In this document: positions 37,655 to 48,551 of the stretch, piece by piece
Numbering within the stretch: position 1 is the stretch's first letter
How the letters are laid out: each line of letters opens with the position of its first letter
DNA from: Leptospira licerasiae serovar Varillal str. VAR 010
Lineage (GTDB): Bacteria; Spirochaetota; Leptospiria; Leptospirales; Leptospiraceae
Assembly: GCF_000244755.1 (NCBI RefSeq)
Contig: NZ_AHOO02000013.1
Span: 1 to 64,000 of the forward strand
DNA length: 64,000 bases
Direction: 5' to 3'
Made by a program: the position numbers and the translations under genes
Notes under the pieces: generated by a model
Databases searched by the model: none
Told to the model about the DNA's origin: nothing
The model's input: the letters and a program-made list of their open reading frames with translations, nothing else

Positions 37655-40600
37655 ATGAGAACAATAATACAATCTTTCATTCACAATAGACTCTTCATGT
37701 ATTTGGGGGTTATATTCATTTTTGCCGCGGGTGGAATGTCGCTTTGCGGTTTGCGCAGGGACGCTTTTCCTAATGTGGATATGAAGCAGCTTGTGATCAC
37801 CACTAAATTTCCCGGAGCTTCTCCTGCGGATGTGGAATTACGGGTAACGTATCCTATCGAGGAAAAGATCAAAGAGATAGACGGTATAGATGAGATCCGT
37901 TCCTTCTCCCGTAACTCCGTTTCCGATATTGACGTTCGTGTGAGCTTAGAGGAGAAAAATCCGGAAAAAGTTTTGGATGAAATCCGAAGAGCCGTGGATA
38001 ACGCAATCTCTGATTTTCCTCCTCAGGTTACTGAAAAACCTAAAATTACGGAAAGAAAATCAGGCTCCTTTCCGATCATGGACTTCTCCGTTTATGGCGG
38101 TAAAGACGAGATAGAACTACATACGATCGCGGAATTTATAGAGCTGGAGCTGGAAAAGATCCCAGGGATAGCCAGAGTGGATGTATTCGGAAAACGTGAT
38201 AGAGAATGGCATATCCTCGTAAATGCGGACAAATTGAAACAATACCAATTGGATCTTTCCGATATCACAAGAACGATCCGGACTAGGAATATAAATCTAC
38301 CTGCAGGTTCCGTGGATTCGGAAGATGCATTCGATCTAAGAATCGACGGAGAATTCAAACAACCCTCCGAAATAGGAAAGATCCCGGTTCGAACAAATGA
38401 TATATTCTCCACTGTGCGTATCGGAAATTTAGCAAGGGTAGAAGATACTTTCGAATATCCTAGATTTCTTGCGATCGCGAACGGGCAACAGGGGTTGATC
38501 CTTTCTGTGATCAAAAAGGAAAGAGCGGATGCGATAGAAGTCGCAGAGAATGTCCAAGCTAGATTAAAAGAACTGGAAAAAATCTATCCGGAAGGAATTA
38601 AAACGTTCAAATTAAACGACGAGGCAAAAAGGACCAAGAACAGGTTGAATGTGGTTTCTTCGAACGCGCTCATTGGATTTTTGATCGTATTCGGGATCTT
38701 GTTTTTATTCTTAGATTTCAGAACCGCTACTCTGACTTCTATGTCATTACCTCTCTCGATGTTAATGACATTCGCAGCGCTTCCTTTCTTTGATGTTTCC
38801 TTTAATATGATCTCTATGATGGGACTCATCATCTCGCTCGGGATGCTTGTAGATAACTCCATCGTAATTTCCGAAAATATTTACACCTATCTAGGTGAGA
38901 AGATGGATAAAACATCCGCAGCCTTGAAAGGGACCACAGAGATGTTAGTGCCGATCTTTGGATCTTACCTCACTACCGTGGCTGCATTTCTTCCTATGCT
39001 CTTCATGGCGGGGATCATGGGAAAATTTATCTGGCAGATCCCTCTTGTGGTGATCATTGCATTGACTGCAAGTTTGATCGAATCCTTCTTATTTCTTCCC
39101 GCTAGAATTGCCGCATTTGCAAAAACTCCGGAAGAACTAAAGAAGTCCTCCAATTTTAGAAAATCCTTAGATACATTCTTTGCAAGAATGGAGGAAAGGT
39201 TTACCGATTTTGTGGCTTTGATGATCCGAAATCGGAACAAATCTTTCTTTGCGATCATACTGATCGTTATGGGTTCTTGTGGAGTCATGTCCCAAATGGA
39301 CTTCATTCTTTTCCCGAAAGAGGACATCGAGATCTTTTTAATTAAGGCGGAGTTTCCTCCTTCCTCTCGTATTTTCCAAACTAGAGAAAAGATGAAGTAT
39401 ATGGAGGAGATCTTGAAAAAGATCCCTCCTAAAGAATTGGTGAGTTATTCTACAAAAATCGGAGTTCAGCAGACTGATCCGGATGACCCTTTATCCAGAT
39501 TCGGAGAGAATTTAGGCGTAGTAATGGTCTACTTAACCCCGGAATCCAAAAGGGAAAGAAAGGCTTCGGAAATATTAGCTTCTATCGAGGAAGATATTCG
39601 AAAAACTCCGGGACTTTCCGACGTTTATTTGGAAGAAATGGCGATGGCGCCTCCGATCGGAGCGCCGATTACGATCGGAGTACTCGGAAAAGATTATGAA
39701 GTTCTCAAAAAAGTTTCCGCTGATCTACAATCCTTCTTAAAGGGGATCAAAGGGGTACATTCGGTTCGGGACGATTACAGGAACGGACGAAAACAGATGT
39801 ATATCCAATTGGACGAAGGTTTGGAAAGTTTTACCGGAGTATCCACCTTCTCCGCTGCTAATATGCTAAGAACTGCATATGATGGAGAAAGAGCGGGTAA
39901 CGTCCGGCAAGGTAAGACTAAAATATATCTGAGAGTGATGTACGATAAGAACTTCCGTAAAAATCCGGAAGAAGTAAAAAGTATTCCCCTTAGGAACAAA
40001 GCAGGGAATATCACAAATCTTGCCAAAATTTCCAGAATGGATCTAAAAGATTCTCCTGAATTACTTTCTCATAGGGATTTTGAAAGAGCGGTCACAGTGA
40101 ACGCAGATATCAAGATCGAAACAGGAATGACCTCCAGAGAAGCGAATCAAAAGGTGATCGACGAATTCAAACCTTTGATCGAAAGACAATACCCTGGAGT
40201 TTCCATTGTATTCGGCGGAGAGGAGAAGGACACACAAAGATCCATGGCCTCGCTTGGAAAAGCTGGACTCATCGCTTTACTCGGGATCTTTATCATTCTT
40301 GCGTTAACTTTGCAAAATGTGGTAAGGCCACTTTTGATCTTGAGCACAATTCCGTTGGGATTTGTGGGGATTGTATTAGGATTTGTGTTGTCCGGAAAAG
40401 CATTCAGCTTTCTTGCTTTGATCGGTATCATCGGACTTGCAGGGGTCCTTGTGAACGCATCCATCGTATTAGTGGATTGTATAGATTCTATACGTAAATC
40501 ATCTAATGCACCTTTGGATGAGATCTTAGTCGAGGCTAGCCGCAGAAGGTTCCGTCCGATCTTACTGACTACCTTGACTACAGTTGCAGGACTTCTCCCT

Positions 40601-40780
40601 ACTGCTTACAGTGTGGGGGGATCGGATCCAGTACTAATTCCGATGACCCTAGCATTAGGTTGGGGACTTGGATTCGGGACTCTGGGAAGTTTACTCTATG
40701 TTCCTGTAACACTTTCAGTGTTCAGTCATTTGAGAGCTAAATTAGGTTTTACATCGAAGCCAGTAGCTAAGCACCATTAA
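37655..40780 (+). CDS. RND superfamily efflux transporter (AcrB/MexB-like)
   Basis: The 1041-residue protein has the RND layout: one helix, a large periplasmic loop (about 35-330), six helices, a second loop (about 560-860) and five more helices. Hallmarks include [35 protein letters not shown] in helix 4 and [15 protein letters not shown] in the second half. It is closest to heavy-metal/multidrug exporters of the AcrB type. No membrane-fusion adaptor or TolC gene is adjacent, unlike most such pumps. Co-transcription with the desaturase suggests a lipid-linked cargo, but that is inference. Confidence 0.92.
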   Translation: MRTIIQSFIHNRLFMYLGVIFIFAAGGMSLCGLRRDAFPNVDMKQLVITTKFPGASPADVELRVTYPIEEKIKEIDGIDEIRSFSRNSVSDIDVRVSLEEKNPEKVLDEIRRAVDNAISDFPPQVTEKPKITERKSGSFPIMDFSVYGGKDEIELHTIAEFIELELEKIPGIARVDVFGKRDREWHILVNADKLKQYQLDLSDITRTIRTRNINLPAGSVDSEDAFDLRIDGEFKQPSEIGKIPVRTNDIFSTVRIGNLARVEDTFEYPRFLAIANGQQGLILSVIKKERADAIEVAENVQARLKELEKIYPEGIKTFKLNDEAKRTKNRLNVVSSNALIGFLIVFGILFLFLDFRTATLTSMSLPLSMLMTFAALPFFDVSFNMISMMGLIISLGMLVDNSIVISENIYTYLGEKMDKTSAALKGTTEMLVPIFGSYLTTVAAFLPMLFMAGIMGKFIWQIPLVVIIALTASLIESFLFLPARIAAFAKTPEELKKSSNFRKSLDTFFARMEERFTDFVALMIRNRNKSFFAIILIVMGSCGVMSQMDFILFPKEDIEIFLIKAEFPPSSRIFQTREKMKYMEEILKKIPPKELVSYSTKIGVQQTDPDDPLSRFGENLGVVMVYLTPESKRERKASEILASIEEDIRKTPGLSDVYLEEMAMAPPIGAPITIGVLGKDYEVLKKVSADLQSFLKGIKGVHSVRDDYRNGRKQMYIQLDEGLESFTGVSTFSAANMLRTAYDGERAGNVRQGKTKIYLRVMYDKNFRKNPEEVKSIPLRNKAGNITNLAKISRMDLKDSPELLSHRDFERAVTVNADIKIETGMTSREANQKVIDEFKPLIERQYPGVSIVFGGEEKDTQRSMASLGKAGLIALLGIFIILALTLQNVVRPLLILSTIPLGFVGIVLGFVLSGKAFSFLALIGIIGLAGVLVNASIVLVDCIDSIRKSSNAPLDEILVEASRRRFRPILLTTLTTVAGLLPTAYSVGGSDPVLIPMTLALGWGLGFGTLGSLLYVPVTLSVFSHLRAKLGFTSKPVAKHH

Positions 40781-40820
40781 TATAAGAGGCGCAGAGGATA
40801 ATAGAGTCGTAATAATTTTT

Positions 40821-40900
40821 GGCACGCAGGGACGCTAAGACGCAGAGAAAATTTGGATTTTAGTAAATCCTAACTCTGTGGCTCCGCGACTCTGCGTGGG
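40821..40900. repeat. inverted-arm repeat element
   Basis: Left arm 40821-40847 (GGCACGCAGGGACGCTAAGA...) and right arm 40874-40900 (ending GACTCTGCGTGGG) are inverted copies. The centre contains a GGATTT/AAATCC hairpin instead of the TGTAGGA palindrome. Further single units (GAGGCGCAGAGG at 40787, CTCTGTGCG near 40937) flank it. It occupies the gap 40781-41000 before pyrB. Confidence 0.75.
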
Positions 40901-41000
40901 AAAACGCTGCGTCTCTTTCTCTATGAACTCAGCGTTCTCTGTGCGAAACCTCCCTTAATTCTCTTGCCTCCGATCCAGGTCGAGTCAATCTGTCCAGAAA

Positions 41001-41927
41001 ATGGCGTACGAGCATAAGAATATCCTGGATACGGACCAGTTCTCCAAAGAGGATCTGGACTTTTTAGTCGAGAGAACTCGAGAGATGGAAAGGCTGGTGG
41101 AGCAAAATAAGGCCTTTGGTATTTTAGAAGGCAAACTTCTCGCTTCTCTTTTTTTTGAAGCATCTACAAGGACCAGACTTTCATTCGAAGCTGCCATGGA
41201 AAGATTGGGGGGAAGGGTAATCTCTACGGTAGGTTTCCAATTTTCTTCCATCTCTAAGGGCGAGACCTTATACGATACCATGAAAATGGTAGAGGCTTAC
41301 GCAGACATTGCAGTGATCCGACACCCTGTGGAAGGTTCCTCTCGTATTGCGGCAGGCGCAGTCAAGATCCCGGTCATCAATGCGGGAGATGGGGCAGGGC
41401 AACATCCCACTCAAGCACTTCTAGATCTATACACGATCATTTCTGAAAAAGGAAAATTGGACGGACTCACTCTTGCATTTATAGGAGATCTAAAATATGG
41501 AAGGACGATCCATAGTTTGATCAATCTTCTTCGCCATTATAAAGTTCACTTATATCTGATTTCTCCTCCTGAACTTTCTCTTCCAGAGTCTTATAAGAAG
41601 GGGCTTGCAGGATTCCCTATCACTTTCGAAGAATCCGACGATATAAAAAAAGTTTGGGAATGCGATATCGCTTATGTGACTCGCATCCAGGAAGAAAGAT
41701 TTCCGGATCATAGAGAATACGAAAGATTAAAAGAATCCTTCAAGTTGAACAAAGAATTGATTCTTGCATCTAAAAAAGAGACAACTGTTCTTCATCCTCT
41801 CCCGAGAGTGAACGAACTTTCTACTGATGTGGATGATCTTCCGAACGCAGCATACTTCCGTCAGGCAAAATACGGAGTGGTGAGCAGAATGACGTTACTC
41901 TGTCTTTCATTAGGCGTTCGTTTTTAA
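41001..41927 (+). CDS. pyrB: aspartate carbamoyltransferase catalytic subunit
   Basis: The 308-residue protein shows the family motifs: [20 protein letters not shown] (carbamoyl-phosphate binding STRT loop, residues 52-55), [19 protein letters not shown], and the C-terminal [11 protein letters not shown]. It joins carbamoyl phosphate and aspartate, the committed step of pyrimidine synthesis. No regulatory subunit (pyrI) is present. The start codon lies just after a repeat element; downstream DUF2203 and dapL follow at 10 and 4 bases. Confidence 0.96.
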   Translation: MAYEHKNILDTDQFSKEDLDFLVERTREMERLVEQNKAFGILEGKLLASLFFEASTRTRLSFEAAMERLGGRVISTVGFQFSSISKGETLYDTMKMVEAYADIAVIRHPVEGSSRIAAGAVKIPVINAGDGAGQHPTQALLDLYTIISEKGKLDGLTLAFIGDLKYGRTIHSLINLLRHYKVHLYLISPPELSLPESYKKGLAGFPITFEESDDIKKVWECDIAYVTRIQEERFPDHREYERLKESFKLNKELILASKKETTVLHPLPRVNELSTDVDDLPNAAYFRQAKYGVVSRMTLLCLSLGVRF

Positions 41928-41937
41928 ACGGAGTACA

Positions 41938-42297
41938 ATGGAACGTAAGATCTGGACATACGAAGAAGCCCGTAAAATTCTGCCCTATGTCCGATCCATT
42001 ACGGAAGAATTTTACGAAGCCGTAGGCAAAGTTCACCAAGAACTGAAAAACGGTTTATACCAAGAGAATGAACAAGAAGCCAGGGAAACCAAAGTTGAAG
42101 AACTATTGGTGGATTGGTCCGGAAAGATCCGGGAACTTGGGATAGAAGTCAAAGGGCTTTGGCTTGTGGACTTCGACAACGGAAAAGGTTATTATTGTTG
42201 GCATCTGGGAGAAGAGGATCTTCTTTTCGAACACGGATACGACGAGGGTTTTGCAGGACGCAAACCGATCCAAAACATAGACGAGGATTACGAATAA
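41938..42297 (+). CDS. DUF2203 family protein
   Basis: The 119-residue soluble protein begins [20 protein letters not shown], the start typical of DUF2203 proteins, and contains [45 protein letters not shown] near the C-terminus. The N-terminal half is helical and probably coiled-coil; the second half is a small beta domain. Members are widespread but uncharacterised. It lies between pyrB and dapL with very short gaps, so all three are probably co-expressed. Confidence 0.85.
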   Translation: MERKIWTYEEARKILPYVRSITEEFYEAVGKVHQELKNGLYQENEQEARETKVEELLVDWSGKIRELGIEVKGLWLVDFDNGKGYYCWHLGEEDLLFEHGYDEGFAGRKPIQNIDEDYE

Positions 42298-42301
42298 TTC
42301 A

Positions 42302-43528
42302 ATGGCGAATATAAACGAAAATTATCTGAAACTAAAAGCGGGATATCTTTTCCCGGAGATTGCAAGAAGAGTAAAAGTTTATTCCGAAAAACATCCGAAT
42401 ACAAAGATCATTCGACTTGGAATAGGGGACGTTACTCTTCCATTGGCTCCTGCAGTTGTGGATGCACTTGTTTCTTCTTCCAAAGAGATGGGGACTCCGG
42501 AAGGATTCCACGGATACGGACCTGAACAAGGATACTCTTTCCTTCTCAAAGCGATCGCAGATAATGATTATGCTCCTCTTGGCGTAAAACTGGACGAGAG
42601 CGAAATTTTCGTATCTGATGGATCCAAATGCGACTGCGGAAATATCCAAGAAATATTTTCGCAAGATGCAAAGGTCGCGATCGGAGATCCAGTATATCCA
42701 GTCTATGTGGACACTAACGTAATGGCGGGAAGAACAGGAGAAGCGGGGCCCGACGGAAGATATGCCAACCTGATCTATATGCCTTCCACAAAGGAGAATG
42801 GATTCCAACCTGATTTCCCGAAAGAAAGACCGGACCTGATCTATTTATGTTTTCCTAATAATCCAACCGGCACAGTAGCCTCTAAAGAATCACTCAAGGC
42901 TTGGGTGGAATACGCTAAAAAAAATAATAGTATCATTCTTTACGATTCCGCATACGAGGCATTTATCTCGGAACCGGGAGTTCCTAGATCCATTTACGAG
43001 GTAGAAGGAGCAAAAGAAGTGGCGATAGAATTCCGCTCCTTCTCCAAAACCGCAGGATTTACTGGACTTCGTTGCGCTTACATAGTAATCCCTAAAGAAT
43101 TAAAGGGAAAAACAAAAGACGGCGGGGAAGTTTCCATAGGACAACTATGGAGCAGAAGGCATACCACAAAGTTCAACGGCGTTTCCTATGTGACCCAAAA
43201 AGCGGCAGAGGCAATCTACTCTCCTCAAGGCAAAAAAGAGATCCGAGCAAGTATAGATACTTATATGAGCAATGCAAAATTGATCCGAGAGGGACTCATC
43301 AAAGCAGGATACGAAGTCTTTGGAGGGGTAAATGCGCCTTATATCTGGCTCAAGACCCCGAACAATCTTAGTTCTTGGGATTTCTTCGACCAGCTATTGG
43401 ACAAGGCGCAGGTGGTAGGAACTCCTGGTTCAGGTTTCGGACCTGCGGGAGAAGGATACTTCAGACTTTCCGCCTTCGGTAAAAAAGACGATGTGATCGA
43501 GGCAATCCGCCGTATCAGTTCTTTGTGA
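42302..43528 (+). CDS. dapL: LL-diaminopimelate aminotransferase
   Basis: The 408-residue fold-type I PLP enzyme matches Dap[21 protein letters not shown] at the N-terminus, [50 protein letters not shown] and the PLP lysine in [15 protein letters not shown]. It converts tetrahydrodipicolinate directly to LL-diaminopimelate for lysine and peptidoglycan synthesis. This one-step route is used by plants, Chlamydiae and spirochaetes such as Leptospira, and supports the organism assignment. Confidence 0.96.
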   Translation: MANINENYLKLKAGYLFPEIARRVKVYSEKHPNTKIIRLGIGDVTLPLAPAVVDALVSSSKEMGTPEGFHGYGPEQGYSFLLKAIADNDYAPLGVKLDESEIFVSDGSKCDCGNIQEIFSQDAKVAIGDPVYPVYVDTNVMAGRTGEAGPDGRYANLIYMPSTKENGFQPDFPKERPDLIYLCFPNNPTGTVASKESLKAWVEYAKKNNSIILYDSAYEAFISEPGVPRSIYEVEGAKEVAIEFRSFSKTAGFTGLRCAYIVIPKELKGKTKDGGEVSIGQLWSRRHTTKFNGVSYVTQKAAEAIYSPQGKKEIRASIDTYMSNAKLIREGLIKAGYEVFGGVNAPYIWLKTPNNLSSWDFFDQLLDKAQVVGTPGSGFGPAGEGYFRLSAFGKKDDVIEAIRRISSL

Positions 43529-43561
43529 GGCACTGAGTTGTAAGAGACTCAGGAATATTCT

Positions 43562-43659
43562 CAAGCAGAGGCGCTAAGACGCTGAGTTGGGTTCTGTAGG
43601 AGTTCCTACATCGGACACACCAATCATATAGAAATAGAATCTCTGCGTCTCTGCGTGCC
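43562..43659. repeat. composite element: inverted arms around TGTAGGAGTTCCTACA
   Basis: Left arm 43562-43585 (CAAGCAGAGGCGCTAAGACG...), a full palindrome TGTAGGAGTTCCTACA (43595-43610), and right arm 43641-43659 (CTCTGCGTCTCTGCGTGCC). More CTCTGTG units follow to about 43720. The element lies in the gap 43529-43781 after dapL. Confidence 0.78.
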
Positions 43660-43781
43660 CAGAACTCTGTGCCTTTGTGTGCAAAAACTCTGTGCTTTCG
43701 TTCCCCTCTGTGTCTCTTTTCCCAAAAAAAAGAGAATATACATTTTGAAACCCTGCCGATAGACTACTAGTAGGGAAAGCT

Positions 43782-44801
43782 ATGGGTTCGAAATATACAC
43801 GCATTCTTCTTTTGATATTCGCTGCGGCGCCGATTTTTTTCACGGATAGGACTTACGCAGTTTCTCCCGACCAAACGAATCTCGCGATCCTGATAGATGA
43901 AAATAAGATAAATATAAAATTCATCAATATCTGCGTGAGTAATCTTGCGCCTCCTTTAGAAGAAGGCGCAGGACCTAAATCCCAGGCGGGTGTGGCGACT
44001 GCTGCCGAGAATGCTCAGGCCGGACAAACTGCAACTGCAAGCGGACAGACCGAACTTTTCAAAAAACTGAATACTATAGACAATTATAGATCCTTCAAAA
44101 AAGCAAACCAAGCGGACTTCAACGGAAATATGTGGTATTTCCAAAGTAATTACAGTTTGTCTTATAAAAACCTGAAATCCGCCCAAGGGGAGATGAAGGA
44201 TATCTTCCAGGTAGTTCATGAGAATTATATAAAAACCGCTCGTATCCTTTTGGAAGCAGCTTCTCCGATGATCATTCGTTCTAACGATAAGATCGCACAA
44301 CATTTATTGAAACTTGGATTCAGGGATCTGAAGTCCTCAGAGGATAATTTTACCAGCGCTTATAATTCTTCTCCTTACCAATTTAGAGTGAAATTAGTAC
44401 TTTTCGGAGAAGGGATCAAGATTGCAAGAAGGGCCAGAAGATTCGCACTTCTCGCAATGATCGCCGCTAAAACTCCTAACGACGATAAACGTGAGTTCCA
44501 ATTCGTGAACTTGGACGAGGTCAGAAACATCGCTGAAAAGGAAAATATTTCCGACTACGATCGTATCAGAAACACTCTAATCGATTACATAGACAACGAA
44601 TTACTTTCTCAAAAGATCTCCCCTCCTGGAGAAGGAAAAGACAAACCGGTAGACCTGCTGGAAATCCATGATGATAATTATAGTTTTATCACAAATGGCA
44701 GGGTTTCCTTTTTAGAAAAAAGTAATGAAGAGATCCGAGTAGACGATATCAAGGCAAACGAAGCATTACCTCCTGTTCCTGCACAAGGAGGTACCAACTA
44801 A
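43782..44801 (+). CDS. exported protein of unknown function
   Basis: The 339-residue protein has a signal peptide (MGSKYTRILLLIFAAAPIFF, cleavage likely after TYA). An Ala/Gly/Gln-rich linker at about 65-90 is followed by a helical domain (TIDNYRSFKKANQADFNG to about 260) with YFQSNYSLSYKNLKSAQGE and FGEGIKIARRARRFALLAMI. I do not recognise a family. AGGGA precedes the ATG. It overlaps the next gene by one base (TAATG), so the two proteins are probably made in equal amounts and work together, possibly at the cell envelope. Confidence 0.75.
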   Translation: MGSKYTRILLLIFAAAPIFFTDRTYAVSPDQTNLAILIDENKINIKFINICVSNLAPPLEEGAGPKSQAGVATAAENAQAGQTATASGQTELFKKLNTIDNYRSFKKANQADFNGNMWYFQSNYSLSYKNLKSAQGEMKDIFQVVHENYIKTARILLEAASPMIIRSNDKIAQHLLKLGFRDLKSSEDNFTSAYNSSPYQFRVKLVLFGEGIKIARRARRFALLAMIAAKTPNDDKREFQFVNLDEVRNIAEKENISDYDRIRNTLIDYIDNELLSQKISPPGEGKDKPVDLLEIHDDNYSFITNGRVSFLEKSNEEIRVDDIKANEALPPVPAQGGTN

Positions 44802-45460
44802 TGGACCTTCCTACTCCGGCCGAGATCATTTCCCTTAGGGTAAAGGGAAGGGGATTTTGGAGATGGGTGGTAATATTCTCACTTATTGCGGTGACAATAT
44901 TAGCCGGAAGGATCTATTCTTCTCAGTCTTCCCAAGGATTCAGAGAAAGAAAAAAATCGGTGGATTCAAAAGTAAAGATCCTAAGAGAGATAGGAAACTC
45001 ATTCGAGTCTTCCGAACTTAGAAAAGATCTACAAAAAATAGAAAATTATTCCGCAGACCTAAACTCCGCTTCCAAAGCGGGGAGTGTTCAGGAGAAGGCG
45101 GACAGTCTAGCGTTACTCGAAAGAACACTCCCGGAGTCCATGAAACGTTGGTCTGAATTTGCTGAAAGTTCTTCTGATAAACTCTTACAACATGTCGCCA
45201 AAGAATCCCGATTCTTAAAAATGGAATCGGAAGATCGTCATCCCTTAACTGCTAAAGAAGAAGAAAGAGCTAACGATTATTTCAGAATGGCAAGAGAAGA
45301 GTGGCTTTCCGGAAACAAATTCCGTCGGGACGGAAACCATCTTTACGCCCTAGTTTTATATAAAAGATCCTTAAAATACTCTTTATCCAGCTTAAAAGTA
45401 TCCAAACTTCCTTATCCGGAAGAATACAAAAAAGCCGCCACCCGCCTTATAAAAAACTAG
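44801..45460 (+). CDS. single-pass membrane protein with helical periplasmic domain
   Basis: The 219-residue protein has a short cytoplasmic start, one membrane helix (FWRWVVIFSLIAVTILAG, about 23-41), and a helical extracytoplasmic part. The C-terminal region (EEERANDYFRMAREEWLSGN, then HLYALVLYKRSLKYSLSS) resembles the helical stretch repeated in the preceding protein (FQSNYSLSYKNLKSA), which may be a shared dimerisation fold. Its ATG overlaps the stop of the upstream gene. No known family. Confidence 0.74.
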   Translation: MDLPTPAEIISLRVKGRGFWRWVVIFSLIAVTILAGRIYSSQSSQGFRERKKSVDSKVKILREIGNSFESSELRKDLQKIENYSADLNSASKAGSVQEKADSLALLERTLPESMKRWSEFAESSSDKLLQHVAKESRFLKMESEDRHPLTAKEEERANDYFRMAREEWLSGNKFRRDGNHLYALVLYKRSLKYSLSSLKVSKLPYPEEYKKAATRLIKN

Positions 45461-45544
45461 TCTCAGCAGTAAAAAAAGTAGAGGCATTTTCTCGCTTAGG
45501 CTTCAAAAGAAGTCATTCCGGAGGAAATTATCCTCCTTCTTCCA

Positions 45545-46666
45545 ATGAGAATCGAAGTTTTATATAAATTTTTTCTCTATAGTCCTGCCAGTCATTTACC
45601 TGTATGGGAAGAAGGAACAGGCTTACTAGGATTGCTCCCCAAAGAAAGAGTTCTAATGGAGCTCGCGGATCTAAGCGTTGCAGAAAGGGAATTCGAAAGG
45701 ATCCCCGAGGATTTTTTAGTCCGAGAAATTCCGGAAGCTGTTCTAGCATTTTTCCAAAAACAAAGAACCATACCCGTCTTAAGTCCCCTAGCGGAAAAAC
45801 TAGAGGATTGGGACAAACCCAGATTCCTCGCAGAACTCAGTAGATCTTCTTGGATGGCTAAGGAGACAGAAAAACCGAAAACTTCTCCTCAAAAATCGGA
45901 AGAAGAAAAAGCAAAACAAAGCCAGTGGTTTATGGAAGTACTTCTCCAAAACTTTCCGGACGGCTTGCTTGCCACCGACTTGGATGGACATACTGTATTC
46001 TATAACGAGACATTCGAAAAAGAGATACTGGTCAAAAAATGGTTTAGAGACAGCATTCTTCAGGCTGAAAAACTACTAAAAGAAATGTCCAAGGACTTAC
46101 TCGGGAATTATCTAAAAACCCACGAACTAAGACTGGAAGAAGGTAGGCTTTCCGTTCAGACATTTCTTCCCGACCTGGATTGTATCGTAAGAGTTTCCGT
46201 CTTGAAACAAAAAGGAAAACCTCTCGGTTACTTGTATCACTTCTCCCCAGCTTCCGCAAAGCTAAACAGCCAAGACGGAGAGGGGTTCGAGTTCCCTTCC
46301 GTTACCGAGGCATTCAACCAAAAACTTCCGCTCGAAACAATGTTAAAAGAAGTGGAAGGAAGTTATATATACCATACTCTCAAAAGAAACCAAGAGAATG
46401 TTTCTCATGCCGCCCTAGATCTGGGAGTGCCAAGAACCACTCTACAAAATAGAATTAAGTTTTTAGATCTAACAGGTAAGTTTAAACTGAATAAGGACCA
46501 GCCGATCCCTAGGAAAAAAACCGGCAAACAGAGTTTGCCTAAGAAAAATTCTCCGCCGGCAAACAAACCTGCTGTAGCGGAAACCAAACCAAAAACGGTT
46601 TCTAAAAAAAAGCAGGTAAGTTCTAAGAAAAAAACCACGTCTAAAAAAAGGACAAAGCAAAAATAA
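45545..46666 (+). CDS. PAS-type protein with Fis-like helix-turn-helix and lysine-rich tail
   Basis: The 373-residue protein has four parts: an N-terminal alpha/beta domain (1-85, unknown), a charged linker (105-125), a PAS-like domain (about 130-235, WFMEVLLQNFPDGLLATDLD), a Fis-type helix-turn-helix (about 262-308, HAALDLGVPRTTLQNRIKFL), and a basic tail (313-373) of repeated SKKK/TKSK-like units. The Fis-type domain is that of sigma-54 activators, but no AAA+ ATPase domain lies between PAS and HTH. It could be a sensor-linked DNA binder or architectural protein; the tail resembles histone H1-like tails. It ends about 200 bases before rho. Target genes are unknown. Confidence 0.78.
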   Translation: MRIEVLYKFFLYSPASHLPVWEEGTGLLGLLPKERVLMELADLSVAEREFERIPEDFLVREIPEAVLAFFQKQRTIPVLSPLAEKLEDWDKPRFLAELSRSSWMAKETEKPKTSPQKSEEEKAKQSQWFMEVLLQNFPDGLLATDLDGHTVFYNETFEKEILVKKWFRDSILQAEKLLKEMSKDLLGNYLKTHELRLEEGRLSVQTFLPDLDCIVRVSVLKQKGKPLGYLYHFSPASAKLNSQDGEGFEFPSVTEAFNQKLPLETMLKEVEGSYIYHTLKRNQENVSHAALDLGVPRTTLQNRIKFLDLTGKFKLNKDQPIPRKKTGKQSLPKKNSPPANKPAVAETKPKTVSKKKQVSSKKKTTSKKRTKQK

Positions 46667-46875
46667 ATTCCTTGACAGAGCCTGTAATCTGGAAATAGTC
46701 CACATTAAGAGCCGACCCTTTCCTCTCTTCCGAGCAGACGCTCGTTTGAAAAAATAAGGGATTCCCGGTCGCTTACATAAAGAACCGACTACCCGGACCC
46801 TTCAAAACCCGCTCTTAATCGAATAAAAAATGAATACAGGAAGGTTCTTCCTTCCAAATCCAATAACGGTATTCC

Positions 46876-48303
46876 ATGGCTAACCCAAGACGAGACTCCA
46901 AGCCCAGAAACAACTATCAAAACAACAATAACGACGCACAAAACGATAATAACGAAGAAGAACCGAATTTCCCGGAAGATGATCCGGAAACGGCTGAAAT
47001 TCGTTCCCGAAAAAGACGTCGTGGTTCCTACGAGGGACCTACACCCGCTCCTATAGATCTAGTAGCGCTCAAAAAAACTTCCATTGCGGAACTGATCGAA
47101 GTCGCTAAGAACCTTGGCGTAGAGAATACCGGCGGACTTAAAAAGCAAAACTTAATATTCGCCATCCTACAAGCCCAAGCGGAAAGAGAAGGACAGGTCC
47201 ATGCTGCCGGCGTAATGGAAAGATTACCTGACGGATACGGGTTTTTACGATCTCCGGATTATAATTACGTTCCGGGACCCGACGATATCTATGTATCTCC
47301 TTCCCAGATCAAATTATTCGGACTAAGAACCGGTGACACGGTAGAAGGACAGATCCGTCCGCCGAAAGAATCCGAAAGATTCTTCGCAATGCTTCGTGTG
47401 GAAACCGTAAACGGATACACACCGGACGTAGCAAGCAAGCGTGCGTTATTCGACAACTTAACTCCACTTTATCCGAACGAAAGATTGAGAATGGAGCATG
47501 ATCCTTCTCAACTAGATACAAGGATCGTAGATCTAATGTGTCCGATCGGAAAAGGACAAAGAGCTCTCATCGTAGCGCCGCCTAGAACAGGAAAAACCAT
47601 CCTGATGCAGAACGTGGCAAATGCGATCACCCGCAATCACCCAGAAGTCACTCTCATTGTACTACTCATAGACGAGCGTCCTGAAGAAGTAACCGACATG
47701 GCCCGTAACGTTCGCGGAGAAGTGGTATCCTCCACATTCGACGAACCGGCTACCCGCCACGTACAAGTTGCGGAGATGGTGATCGAAAAGGCAAAAAGAC
47801 TCGTGGAACACGGAAGAGATGTGGTTATTCTACTCGACTCCATCACACGTCTTGCGCGCGCTTATAACCAGGTTATCCCAACATCCGGAAAAATACTCTC
47901 GGGTGGTGTGGACTCTAACGCACTTCACAAACCAAAAAGATTTTTCGGAGCAGCAAGAAATATCGAAGAAGGTGGTTCACTCACAATCATCGCAACGGCT
48001 CTTGTGGACACCGGATCCAAAATGGACGAGGTGATCTTCGAAGAGTTCAAAGGGACCGGTAATATGGAAATCCACCTGGATCGGAAACTCTCCGACAAAC
48101 GGATCTTCCCTGCAATCGACATCAACAAGTCCGGAACCAGAAAGGAAGAGTTGCTATTGCCTAAGGAAACCCTCCAGAAGGTCTTTGTGCTCCGAAAAGT
48201 GCTTTCTCCCATGAGCATCACAGAAAGCATGGAATTATTACTCGAGAAAATGAGGCAGTCTAAGACTAACGAGGCTTTCTTGGGTAGCATGAACGCCCAA
48301 TAA
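46876..48303 (+). CDS. rho: transcription termination factor Rho
   Basis: The 475-residue protein has a low-complexity, Asn/Asp/Glu-rich N-terminus (about 1-50), a Rho N-terminal helical domain ([20 protein letters not shown]), the RNA-binding cold-shock-like domain ([20 protein letters not shown]), and the ATPase domain with Walker [22 protein letters not shown] and the Q/R loops. It terminates untranslated transcripts as a hexamer. No Shine-Dalgarno is visible at ATG 46876. The 209-base leader contains TTGACA (46672), a GGAAG/CTTCC hairpin (46840-46852), and a 17-codon frame (46830-46883) overlapping the rho start. Confidence 0.95.
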   Translation: MANPRRDSKPRNNYQNNNNDAQNDNNEEEPNFPEDDPETAEIRSRKRRRGSYEGPTPAPIDLVALKKTSIAELIEVAKNLGVENTGGLKKQNLIFAILQAQAEREGQVHAAGVMERLPDGYGFLRSPDYNYVPGPDDIYVSPSQIKLFGLRTGDTVEGQIRPPKESERFFAMLRVETVNGYTPDVASKRALFDNLTPLYPNERLRMEHDPSQLDTRIVDLMCPIGKGQRALIVAPPRTGKTILMQNVANAITRNHPEVTLIVLLIDERPEEVTDMARNVRGEVVSSTFDEPATRHVQVAEMVIEKAKRLVEHGRDVVILLDSITRLARAYNQVIPTSGKILSGGVDSNALHKPKRFFGAARNIEEGGSLTIIATALVDTGSKMDEVIFEEFKGTGNMEIHLDRKLSDKRIFPAIDINKSGTRKEELLLPKETLQKVFVLRKVLSPMSITESMELLLEKMRQSKTNEAFLGSMNAQ

Positions 48304-48324
48304 GGTTTTGGAAAAGGAGACCAC

Positions 48325-48525
48325 ATGAAAACAGACATCCATCCTAAATACGCTGACGCCAAAATTCGCTGCGCTTGTGGGGCGGTTTACGAGACTCGCA
48401 CTACGGTCGGAGATATCCACGTGGAAATTTGCTCCAACTGCCACCCATACTTCACCGGAAAATCCAAAATTCTGGATACAACTGGTCGAGTAGACAAGTT
48501 CAAGAAAAAATACAAAATTTCCTAA
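48325..48525 (+). CDS. rpmE: 50S ribosomal protein bL31, zinc-binding form
   Basis: The 66-residue protein matches L31: [20 protein letters not shown], then [14 protein letters not shown] and [13 protein letters not shown]. The cysteines CAC and CSNC give the zinc-binding form rather than the Cys-free paralogue. It sits 21 bases after rho, with AAAGGAG upstream, a common rho-rpmE pairing in bacteria. Confidence 0.96.
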   Translation: MKTDIHPKYADAKIRCACGAVYETRTTVGDIHVEICSNCHPYFTGKSKILDTTGRVDKFKKKYKIS

Positions 48526-48551
48526 TCGAGATTTTAGGCTCGGTGGCGTCC

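Noticed and set aside
46672..46701. TTGACA upstream of rho as a promoter
   Set aside because: No acceptable -10 hexamer follows at 16-18 bases, so it is not listed as a separate promoter.
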